Notes under the pieces: generated by a model
Seen by the model: the letters and a program-made list of their open reading frames with translations, nothing else
What the model was told of the DNA's origin: nothing
Database searches by the model: none
In this document: positions 57,381-64,000 of the stretch, piece after piece
Numbering within the stretch: position 1 is the first letter of the stretch
Layout of the letters: the number at the start of each line of letters is the position of its first letter
Assembly (NCBI RefSeq): GCF_003428875.1
Contig: NZ_QQRS01000003.1
Span: 186,001 to 250,000 of the forward strand
Direction of reading: 5' to 3'
From: Planomicrobium okeanokoites
Lineage (GTDB): Bacteria; Bacillota; Bacilli; Bacillales_A; Planococcaceae
Length of the DNA: 64,000 nt
Made by a program: the position numbers and the translations under genes

Positions 57381-60131
57381 ATGAGAAAGCTGCGTCCATT
57401 ATTTATACTGACTTTTCTTTGTCTCTTTTTGAGCACAGCAGCCCACGCCGCTTACCTGGTTGAATGGGCAGGAAATCGCTTTATGCTGGGGCCGAACGAC
57501 GGGCTCTCGCAAATGATGCCGTTCAAAGCGATGCTTTATGAACAATATACTTCAGGTGAATTTTTCTATTCGCCTTTTTTCGGTCTGGGCAGCGGCACTT
57601 ATAGTGGCTTGTCCTATTACTTTTCCACTTCGATTTTCTTCGCACTGACCGTCAACTTCTTCTTTATATTCGAACTTCTCGGTGTGATTACAGAACCCGA
57701 TATCCTTTTTTGGGCGCATGCCGCCGTCTTCATCAATATCGTAAAGCTGGCCTTAGTGCTCATTGTCAGCTATCTGGTCTTTCGTTACATGAAATTCCAG
57801 CCGGTGCCTGCTTTCCTGGGTGCTTCCATCTATGGGCTTTCCAGTATGTATTTTCGGCACGCTGTATATTGGGAATTTTTTGCGGACGCTTATTTATGGC
57901 TGCCGTTACTCATATTCGGCATTGAAAAAATCTTTCGTGAACAGCGTCCTGGCTGGTTCATCACAGCTGTTGCAATAGCGATGATCGACAGCTTTTACTT
58001 TGCCTATATCAATCTTCTGCTTGCCGGCATCTACATCCTTTTCCGGCTCTTTTTGACGCTAGCCGCCATTGAAATCAAAAGAGGCAAAGCCGTGATCCTT
58101 TTTCTGATAAGCGGACTGTTCGGTGCCGGTATCAGCGCCGTTTCGTTCATCCCGGCGGTCCACGCTTTTCTGCATAACCATCGGCCGGATTATGTCCATG
58201 ACATTGAATGGATCAGGTTTCACGATAATATTCTTTTTACGAGCAGCTACGTCATTTTGCCGGCGGCATTTATCGGTCTGGCTTTTGCGCTCCCGCTTTA
58301 CCGTGACCGCAGATTCCGTTTTTTTGTGTCAGTTTCTCTGGCTTGTGTCCTGCTCCATTACAGTCCGCAAGTTGCCAGTGTTTTCAACGGTTTTTCCGCA
58401 CCCCAATACCGATGGGAATTTTTTCTTTCCTTTGTTTCGGGTGGCGCTGTCGCTGCAGGGTTCAGTAACCTGGCTTTATTGAAAATAAAAGATATCAGTA
58501 AGGCTGGCGTCTTAGCGCTAATAGTGTATGGGCTCTTTGCCTTGGGGGACGAGCGGCTCGAAATCCATCCATTATTGATTGGTTCTATTGCATTGATCAG
58601 CGTGTTTATTCTGATGCTTTATACAGTCGCTGTAAAAAGAAAATCAAAAACAGGGGGAGCGGCAGTAGCGCTGTTCATGGCGCTGCTCTTTGCGGCGGCG
58701 GCATATCAATTTATCGTCGCTGTTGCCAGGGACGGTGTGACCATCCAATTTCCGCTGTTCCTCGGCGTTCTTGGCTCAGCGCTGCTTATGTTCATCCTGC
58801 TCGTCCGTGCTGTTGAAAAGGATTCCAAATCATGGGAAGCTGTGGTTTTTATTGTCATTACGTTATTAGTGCTGGCGAACGGTTTTCAGTATGTCAATCT
58901 GATAAAAGGCGGCAAGACCGAAAGAGTGACGGAGGAATATATGACCGGAAGGAATTATGACGATCCAGAGATTAACCGTTTGCTTGAACAAATTGAAGAA
59001 AGGGAGGCTTTTCCTTTCTACCGGATCGACTGGATGGAAGGGAGAAGAAATAATACACCGATTGCAGAAGGCTTTTTTGGCTTAAGTGCCTATTCCAGTA
59101 TTTTAAATGAACAACTGCTGTTTTTTTATCTGCATGAATTGGAGATTGATATGGCGCGTGAAAGTGTCAGCCGATACGCGACGCTCGGCAAGCGCGCCAA
59201 CTTACACAGCTTATTGCTGGGAAATTACGTGATACTTCCACATGGAGATGAAAATGTTCCTGCCGGTTTTGAAAGGGTTCTCGAATCAGAGAATTTCATT
59301 GTGTACGAAAATCAATGGTCTTTGCCATTCATTCGGCCGGCTACAGCTGCCTATAGTGAAGAAAGTCTTGCAGGGGAACCGGTGCTCCGCCGTGAACATG
59401 CCATGTTGTCCGGTGTTGTATTGAAAAATCCGGATGAGCAGGGGGTGCTTCCGCCTGTACCGGAAGAGCTGGAATTTGAAGCGGCAGGAGTTGAAGCCAC
59501 CTATGAAAACGGATTGCTTGAAGTAACAGGGGAAAACGGAGGCATCGATGTGCAACTGATAGAAACTGTGCCTGCGGAAAGCGATTTGTATATCTCATTC
59601 AATTTGGTCAATCTTGCTGAGAGTGAAGGATTCGCTTTAACCGTCAATTCCTACCGCACATTAAGGAAACCGAATGATTCCATCTATAAAACATTCGTCG
59701 ATGATTTAACCATCCGCGTTCCGGCTGATGACATAATTCGAATTCGGGTTCCAGAAGGAACTTACAAATTATCCGAACTCGCCGTGTACGAAGAATCGTA
59801 TGAAGTGCTGCGCACTGAAACGGCTGAAGCAAAGGGGAGCAATCGTTTTGAATGGAGCGGCAGCCGCATCAAAGCGGAATACCTGAATGCCACTGACGAC
59901 CAATTCATTGTGCTGCCCGTTCCTTATGAAGTTGGCTGGACAGCAAAAATCAACGATGAAAAGGCGGAAGTGCTGGAAGCGAATTACGCATTCATGGCTG
60001 TACCGGCATCTCCCGGGATGAATGAAATTGAATTGACTTACCGGCCGCCGCATTTCTGGAAGTCGCTGCTGCTCAGTTTACTTTCACTGGTCGGTGCCGC
60101 CATATACCTTTTCATGCGGAGAAAAATATGA
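57381..60131 (+). CDS. YfhO-family polytopic membrane protein (GT-C-like)
   Basis: A 916-residue protein. An N-terminal membrane region holds about 12-13 helices, with the conserved loop MLGPNDGLSQMMPFKAMLYE and FSPFFGLGSGTYSGLSYYFS-type residues. Then comes a large extracytoplasmic C-terminal domain (about residues 520-890), and a final helix (SLLLSLLSLVGAAIYLF). YfhO proteins are glycosyltransferase-like and are needed for lipoteichoic-acid glycosylation in Bacillus and Listeria. The acceptor here is not known. The start is supported by TAGGTGA only weakly. The MgtC gene follows after 65 bases, possibly as one transcript. Confidence 0.88.
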   Translation: MRKLRPLFILTFLCLFLSTAAHAAYLVEWAGNRFMLGPNDGLSQMMPFKAMLYEQYTSGEFFYSPFFGLGSGTYSGLSYYFSTSIFFALTVNFFFIFELLGVITEPDILFWAHAAVFINIVKLALVLIVSYLVFRYMKFQPVPAFLGASIYGLSSMYFRHAVYWEFFADAYLWLPLLIFGIEKIFREQRPGWFITAVAIAMIDSFYFAYINLLLAGIYILFRLFLTLAAIEIKRGKAVILFLISGLFGAGISAVSFIPAVHAFLHNHRPDYVHDIEWIRFHDNILFTSSYVILPAAFIGLAFALPLYRDRRFRFFVSVSLACVLLHYSPQVASVFNGFSAPQYRWEFFLSFVSGGAVAAGFSNLALLKIKDISKAGVLALIVYGLFALGDERLEIHPLLIGSIALISVFILMLYTVAVKRKSKTGGAAVALFMALLFAAAAYQFIVAVARDGVTIQFPLFLGVLGSALLMFILLVRAVEKDSKSWEAVVFIVITLLVLANGFQYVNLIKGGKTERVTEEYMTGRNYDDPEINRLLEQIEEREAFPFYRIDWMEGRRNNTPIAEGFFGLSAYSSILNEQLLFFYLHELEIDMARESVSRYATLGKRANLHSLLLGNYVILPHGDENVPAGFERVLESENFIVYENQWSLPFIRPATAAYSEESLAGEPVLRREHAMLSGVVLKNPDEQGVLPPVPEELEFEAAGVEATYENGLLEVTGENGGIDVQLIETVPAESDLYISFNLVNLAESEGFALTVNSYRTLRKPNDSIYKTFVDDLTIRVPADDIIRIRVPEGTYKLSELAVYEESYEVLRTETAEAKGSNRFEWSGSRIKAEYLNATDDQFIVLPVPYEVGWTAKINDEKAEVLEANYAFMAVPASPGMNEIELTYRPPHFWKSLLLSLLSLVGAAIYLFMRRKI

Positions 60132-60196
60132 AGCGAATGAAGCGGCTGAATTTAGGGTAGGGAATTATAAAGGAAGTTAGGACAGGGGGACTGAAA

Positions 60197-60892
60197 ATGG
60201 ACTTTTTGCCCGCAGATTATATGGTCATTACAATCCGGCTTTTAATGGCGGCGTTTCTGAGCGGCATGATCGGAATCGAAAGGGAGACAAAAAAGCAGCC
60301 TGCGGGACTCCGTACGCATTTATTGGTCGGAACCGGCGCATGCCTCATGATGATCCTTTCTCTCAACGGCTTTGATAATTACATTAATAATGCCAGTGGA
60401 CCGCTGCAGTTTGACCCTTCCCGTATTCCATCCTATGTCATCAGCGGCATCGGGTTTCTCGGGGCAGGAACCATCATCGTCAATCGGGGTTCTGTAAAAG
60501 GTCTGGCGACTGCCGCCTCCATTTGGGTTGCAGCCGGTCTTGGATTGGTTGTCGGAATCGGCATGTATTATGTCGCGGTCCTGTCGACCATTATCGTGAT
60601 CGGTACATTATATGTGCTGGGGGAAGTTGAGAAGAAGTATATTTCCAAACACAAACAAAAACAAATCATCATCATCGCGGAAGATCAGGAAGAGATGTTT
60701 TCCAAACTCAGCGGCTACTTCGAAGACAATGAATTGAAGGTGATGGATTTTCAAATTGAAAATGTTGATACTTACAGTGAAAAGCGAGTCTCAAAATACA
60801 TTTTTTCCATCGAAGAAGGCTACGTCAGCAATGAAATAGAGCTTGTCAAAGAGGTCCAAAAGCTCGATGGGGTGGCGAAAGTGATTGTATGA
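60197..60892 (+). CDS. MgtC/SapB-family membrane protein
   Basis: A 231-residue protein with four to five N-terminal helices and a soluble C-terminal ACT-like domain. The diagnostic block is GMIGIERETKKQPAGLRTHL, followed by VGTGACLMMI, GIGFLGAGTIIVNRGSVKGL and a small-residue helix AASIWVAAGLGLVVGIGMYY. MgtC proteins affect Mg2+ homeostasis and acid tolerance and in some bacteria inhibit the F1Fo ATP synthase. No magnesium-sensing leader was seen upstream. AGGGGGA lies 7 bases before the start. Confidence 0.9.
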   Translation: MDFLPADYMVITIRLLMAAFLSGMIGIERETKKQPAGLRTHLLVGTGACLMMILSLNGFDNYINNASGPLQFDPSRIPSYVISGIGFLGAGTIIVNRGSVKGLATAASIWVAAGLGLVVGIGMYYVAVLSTIIVIGTLYVLGEVEKKYISKHKQKQIIIIAEDQEEMFSKLSGYFEDNELKVMDFQIENVDTYSEKRVSKYIFSIEEGYVSNEIELVKEVQKLDGVAKVIV

Positions 60893-61071
60893 TCCATATG
60901 GCAAATCAGCAAAGCCGATGCGGTGTAGAATATGGATGTTAAATTGCCGAATCGGCCAACTGCTTTGGCGGATAATAAAGGAAAGTGTGATCTTTGGAGA
61001 GAATAGACTAGCGAGGGAAAATTTTCACTGATCCGTGCTGATGGCATGGCGGAGACGAAAGGGGAAGGAAG

Positions 61072-62091
61072 ATGAAAATTCTAATTCTTGGCGGCACCCG
61101 CTTTCTGGGACGTTTTATTGCGGAAAGGGCTCTGCAAAACGGACACGAAGTGACTTTATTCAATAGAGGCCAGTCAGGCCCAGAACTGTTTCCGGAAGCG
61201 GAAAAACTGATTGGCGACCGGAACGGAGACCTCGAAGCGCTGAGAGGTCGCAGTTGGGATGCGGTCATTGATCCGAGCGGTTATTTGCCATGGTCCGTCG
61301 CCGAGTCGGCAGAATTGCTTGCTGAAGCAGCGGAGCATTACACATTCATCTCGAGCGCATCGGTTTATGATCATCTGGAACAGCCGAATATAGATGAAAA
61401 CCATTCAGTCGGCAAATTGTCCACGGAGAGGATCGAAGAGCTGAAAAAGCTGGAACCCCAACAGGCAATCGCTGAAAACTACGGTGAACTGAAATATCAT
61501 TGCGAACAGGAAGTGGAACGGGTTTTTCAGGGACGCAGTTTAATTATCCGTCCGGGGCTGATCGTCGGTCCCTATGATTTCACAGACCGTTTCAGCTATT
61601 GGATCAACCGCATTGCGATAGGCGGAGAAGTGCTCGCACCTGGACGACGCGATAAGCGGATTCAGTTTATCGATGTCCGGGACTTGGCAGAATGGATCAT
61701 CCGTATGGTGGAGTCGAAAGCGAATGGCATTTACAATGCCACAGGACCGGAAACTGGGTTGACGATGGAGGAATTTCTGCATAAATGCAAAGAAACGATC
61801 GGCAATAAAGTCGACCTGGTCTGGGTCGAGGAAAAATTTCTGCTTGGCCATGAAGTGGACGGCTGGACCGACATGCCGCTGTGGATTCCTGACAGTATGA
61901 ATATGCCGGGCTTCCTTACCGTCAACATACAAAAAGCGATGGATGCAGGGCTGAATTTCCGCCCTTTGGCGGAAACCATCCGTGATACGTTGGATTGGGA
62001 AGCTTCACGCACTGTAACTGAGAGGAAAGCAGGACTGGATCCTGACAAGGAAAAGGCGGTTCTGAATGATTGGAATGAAAAAGGACTATAA
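61072..62091 (+). CDS. NAD-dependent epimerase/dehydratase-family protein
   Basis: A 339-residue extended SDR protein. The Rossmann motif is LILGGTRFLGRFIAERAL; the catalytic serine region is FISSASVYDHLEQPN, and YxxxK is present as YGELK in AENYGELKYHCEQEV. The C-terminal part carries FIDVRDLAEWIIRM. These features fit sugar-nucleotide or related epimerases, but the substrate is unclear because no polysaccharide cluster is close by. AAGGGGAAGG precedes the ATG. Confidence 0.85.
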   Translation: MKILILGGTRFLGRFIAERALQNGHEVTLFNRGQSGPELFPEAEKLIGDRNGDLEALRGRSWDAVIDPSGYLPWSVAESAELLAEAAEHYTFISSASVYDHLEQPNIDENHSVGKLSTERIEELKKLEPQQAIAENYGELKYHCEQEVERVFQGRSLIIRPGLIVGPYDFTDRFSYWINRIAIGGEVLAPGRRDKRIQFIDVRDLAEWIIRMVESKANGIYNATGPETGLTMEEFLHKCKETIGNKVDLVWVEEKFLLGHEVDGWTDMPLWIPDSMNMPGFLTVNIQKAMDAGLNFRPLAETIRDTLDWEASRTVTERKAGLDPDKEKAVLNDWNEKGL

Positions 62092-62172
62092 ATAAAAGGC
62101 GATACTCTCCAAAAAAATCGGCGTTTGTTATAAGATAAGAGTCAACGGCACCTTTGAAAGGGGTGATATCAG

Positions 62173-62268
62173 GTGACAAGCAAATCTCGAATGTCAGCGT
62201 CAGGAAAAACTCATGCAAAGCCTGTAATTCAGAATGGCGATACTTTGCGTGGGGGAAGCAAGAACTAA
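62173..62268 (+). CDS. Candidate 31-residue small basic protein
   Basis: A GTG at 62173 follows a very strong site (AAAGGGGTGAT) by 9 bases. The frame reads TSKSRMSASGKTHAKPVIQ and stops at 62266-62268. The product is basic and lacks hydrophobic segments, like small Bacillales proteins. It lies between the epimerase and EF-G-binding-protein genes. No family recognised. Confidence 0.45.
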   Translation: MTSKSRMSASGKTHAKPVIQNGDTLRGGSKN

Positions 62269-62341
62269 TTCGCCCGTAAATGTGTCATTCGAACATGGCT
62301 TCCTTATAAATGACCAATCAAACCATAAGGAGTGTTTCAAA

Positions 62342-63028
62342 ATGATACATGTAAAAGAAACAAGCGATAAACAAGGAACTGCCGGCGAGCGGCCGGAAGC
62401 TTTTATACGCAACGATCAGTTCAACTTTATCAAAGGCCAGACAAAAATCCTGGTCAATGGCAAAGCGAGCAGCAGCGATGCGGAAGTGCTGAGCGTGCTG
62501 CGCCATCTCGCCCAGGAAAAAGTTTTCAGCCTTTTCCCTTCATTGAACGATGAACAAAAAGCTGTGTTGAAACCGTTGACCGCTGTAAAGGAAACAGCTG
62601 AAGCGGAAGCCTTTCTTGAACAATTATCGGCATACCTGCTGCCGTTCAAAAGTGTAACGGATCAGAACCTGAAAAAATTATTCCCGAAAGCGAAAAAGCT
62701 GAAAGGGCCGAAGCTCGAAACGGTTGACTTCAAAAAGCTGTCGTATCTCGGCTGGATTGAAAGTGCGACACTCATGTATCTGGTCATCGAAAAGGATGGC
62801 CGACTGGAAGGCATCCACGGCAGCTTCAATCGCAGTGCAAAACACGGCATCTGTTCGATTTGCAACAAGCATAACGAAGTAGGCCTTTTCACCGCCAAGA
62901 CTAAAGGTTCCAGCCCGGATAATTTCGTCAAACGCGGCAACTATATCTGTCAGGATAACGATTCCTGCAATCGAAATATCGATACCTTGGAGCGTCTCCA
63001 TGATTTTGTGGAACGCCTGCAAAAATAA
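62342..63028 (+). CDS. Elongation factor G-binding protein (FusB/FusC-like)
   Basis: A 228-residue two-domain protein. The N-terminal four-helix part is followed by a C-terminal treble-clef zinc-binding domain with the cysteines of CSICNKHN and CQDNDSCN; GIHGSFNRSAKHG precedes the zinc site. FusB-type proteins bind EF-G on stalled ribosomes and release it, giving fusidic acid resistance when overexpressed. Chromosomal homologues are widespread in Bacillales and may just assist translation. AAGGAG lies about 9 bases before the ATG at 62342. A perfect GAAA-loop terminator follows. Confidence 0.88.
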   Translation: MIHVKETSDKQGTAGERPEAFIRNDQFNFIKGQTKILVNGKASSSDAEVLSVLRHLAQEKVFSLFPSLNDEQKAVLKPLTAVKETAEAEAFLEQLSAYLLPFKSVTDQNLKKLFPKAKKLKGPKLETVDFKKLSYLGWIESATLMYLVIEKDGRLEGIHGSFNRSAKHGICSICNKHNEVGLFTAKTKGSSPDNFVKRGNYICQDNDSCNRNIDTLERLHDFVERLQK

Positions 63029-63039
63029 TGAAAATAAGT

Positions 63040-63068
63040 GCTTTCCGGGAAACCGGAAAGCTTTTTTT
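63040..63068 (+). terminator. Terminator after the EF-G-binding-protein gene
   Basis: GCTTTCCGG at 63040-63048 pairs with CCGGAAAGC at 63053-63061 around GAAA, followed by a seven-T run. Confidence 0.93.
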
Positions 63069-63133
63069 ATTGGAGAAAACAGCTTGACACCAGGGTGTGG
63101 GACAAAGGATATCCCAATTGTCAGAATTTCAGG

Positions 63134-63162
63134 TTGACAATGTGTGGAACAGAATATATATT
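63134..63162 (+). promoter_or_regulatory. Promoter of the LacI-family regulator
   Basis: TTGACA at 63134-63139, 17-base spacer, TATATT at 63157-63162. Confidence 0.75.
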
Positions 63163-63182
63163 ATGTGTAACCGGTTACACAT
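63163..63182. promoter_or_regulatory. Perfect 20-bp palindromic operator
   Basis: ATGTGTAACCGGTTACACAT is perfectly self-complementary with a central CG, the hallmark of LacI-family operators. It abuts the -10 box and covers the start site, so the downstream LacI-family protein probably represses itself here. Confidence 0.82.
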
Positions 63183-63204
63183 TACAGACTGAGAGGTTAG
63201 ACTT

Positions 63205-64000
63205 ATGACGACGATTAGGGATGTAGCTAAAAAAGCGGGCGTTTCCGTTGCAACAGTTTCAAGATTTTTGAACGGCAATGGTTATGTCAGCCAAGAGGCG
63301 GCAATTGCCGTGAAAGCGGCTGTAGAAGAGCTGAACTATGAGCTGAATACGGTTGCCCGCTCGCTTTCTACCAAAAAGTCGAATCTGATTGGTTTAATCC
63401 TGCCGGATATTACAAACCCCTTTTTTCCGGAACTTGCCCGAGCTGTGGAAGACGTGGCATTGACGTACGGCTACACTGTGGTGTTGTGTAATTCCGATGA
63501 AGATCCGAAAAAAGAGAAGAATTACATTGAAACCTTGAAGAAAAAATATATCGCCGGTTTTATTGTCACATCCAACCAGCTCGATGCACCCCATTACGCT
63601 AATTTAAAACTGCCGGTTGTTGCACTTGACCGCGTCATCAACGAGCAGATACCGACTGTCGTATCGAACAATAGGCAGGGCGGTTTTATGGGAGCGCAGG
63701 CTTTAGTGGACAGAGGGAGCAAAAATCTGCTGTTCCTTAGAGGTCCGGAAGATTTCGGTTCGGCAAATGACCGTTACATCGGATTCAAAGATGCAATGGA
63801 GAGGAACAGCGTTGCTTACGAAACAGTATTCTGTCCTTTTCATTTCGCGGAGTCAGAAAGCATTGTGGAAAAGATTTTGCAGGACAATAAAGACATCGAT
63901 GGCATATTCGCCAGCAGTGATGTGCAGGCAGCTGGAGCGTTAAAAGCAGCCCACAATCTGGGGCTGGCTGTACCGAAAGATTTACAGATTATCGGTTTTG
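63205..64000 (+). CDS. LacI-family transcriptional regulator (3' end beyond window)
   Basis: The N-terminal DNA-binding domain reads TTIRDVAKKAGVSVATVSRF, followed by the hinge helix NTVARSLSTKKSNLIGLILP and a periplasmic-binding-protein-like sugar domain (DITNPFFPELARAVED; VVALDRVI). It is open to the window edge (265 codons). GAGAGG lies about 9 bases before ATG 63205. A perfect palindrome overlaps the promoter. The sequence resembles ribose (RbsR)-type regulators, but the effector and target operon lie outside the window. Confidence 0.92.
   Translation, partial: MTTIRDVAKKAGVSVATVSRFLNGNGYVSQEAAIAVKAAVEELNYELNTVARSLSTKKSNLIGLILPDITNPFFPELARAVEDVALTYGYTVVLCNSDEDPKKEKNYIETLKKKYIAGFIVTSNQLDAPHYANLKLPVVALDRVINEQIPTVVSNNRQGGFMGAQALVDRGSKNLLFLRGPEDFGSANDRYIGFKDAMERNSVAYETVFCPFHFAESESIVEKILQDNKDIDGIFASSDVQAAGALKAAHNLGLAVPKDLQIIGF

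Overview
The window looks like a chromosomal segment of a low-to-moderate GC Bacillales bacterium, most likely a Planococcaceae member (Planococcus/Planomicrobium-like). Evidence: strong AGGAGG-type ribosome sites, frequent TTG and GTG starts, three Bacillus-type RNA leaders (S-box, adenine riboswitch, T-box), sigma-B-like promoters next to RsbR-type stressosome proteins, and a C30 carotenoid oxygenase of the Staphylococcus CrtP type. No rRNA, tRNA, insertion sequence, CRISPR array or prophage was seen. This is core and accessory metabolism, not a mobile island.

Layout. 1-5.6 kb: truncated cupredoxin, M50-like protease, a cre-overlapped promoter with a short terminated transcript, a hydrolase fused to a membrane domain, malic enzyme. 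5.8-8.4 kb: S-box operon metC plus a MetE-like enzyme, on the minus strand. 8.5-15.4 kb: Ltp-repeat surface protein, two medium-chain reductases, MORN protein, CcpA-type-regulated CstA, DinB. 15.8-22.4 kb: rifampin ADP-ribosyltransferase gene with an in-frame amber stop, lipase, aldo/keto reductase, acetamidase/formamidase with a zinc-ribbon insert, proline iminopeptidase, and a NERD protein whose best-placed start codon is ATA. 22.7-24.1 kb: adenine riboswitch and pbuE. 24.2-30.8 kb: enoyl-reductase-like protein, PadR/HAAS pair, MEDS and RsbR stress sensors, and a T-box-controlled NhaC-type transporter probably responding to tyrosine. 31-34.5 kb: crtP, PrsA-like foldase, a second RsbR paralogue. 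35.5-39.7 kb: a 1391-residue TPR protein with an embedded C39 peptidase domain. 39.8-44.1 kb: small lipoprotein, flavodoxin plus a 49-residue protein, MFS transporter. 44.3-48.9 kb: SF1 helicase with a long coiled coil, coupled to a winged-helix partner. 49-57.2 kb: aldehyde dehydrogenase, TRM11-like methylase, rhodanese, cupin, and a GrdB-like protein with an in-frame UGA followed by a bacterial-SECIS-like hairpin (probable selenoprotein). 57.4-64 kb: YfhO, MgtC, epimerase, EF-G-binding protein, LacI-family regulator (cut by the window end).

The two strongest hunt results are the probable selenoprotein at 55.5-56.3 kb and a set of six intergenic tandem arrays. Each array has 5-6 units. Five have an exact 21-bp period and one has a 20-bp period, with a conserved core of about 12 nt and a variable spacer of about 9 nt. 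All lie downstream of gene ends, and three neighbour a recurrent 9-bp hairpin with the arm GCTTTTCGC.

Working connections: methionine supply (S-box, metC, MetE-like) and general stress (RsbR, MEDS, crtP with sigma-B-like promoters) form two coherent themes. Purine efflux and tyrosine transport are each governed by their own RNA sensor. All functional statements come from motif reading by eye; no database search was possible.
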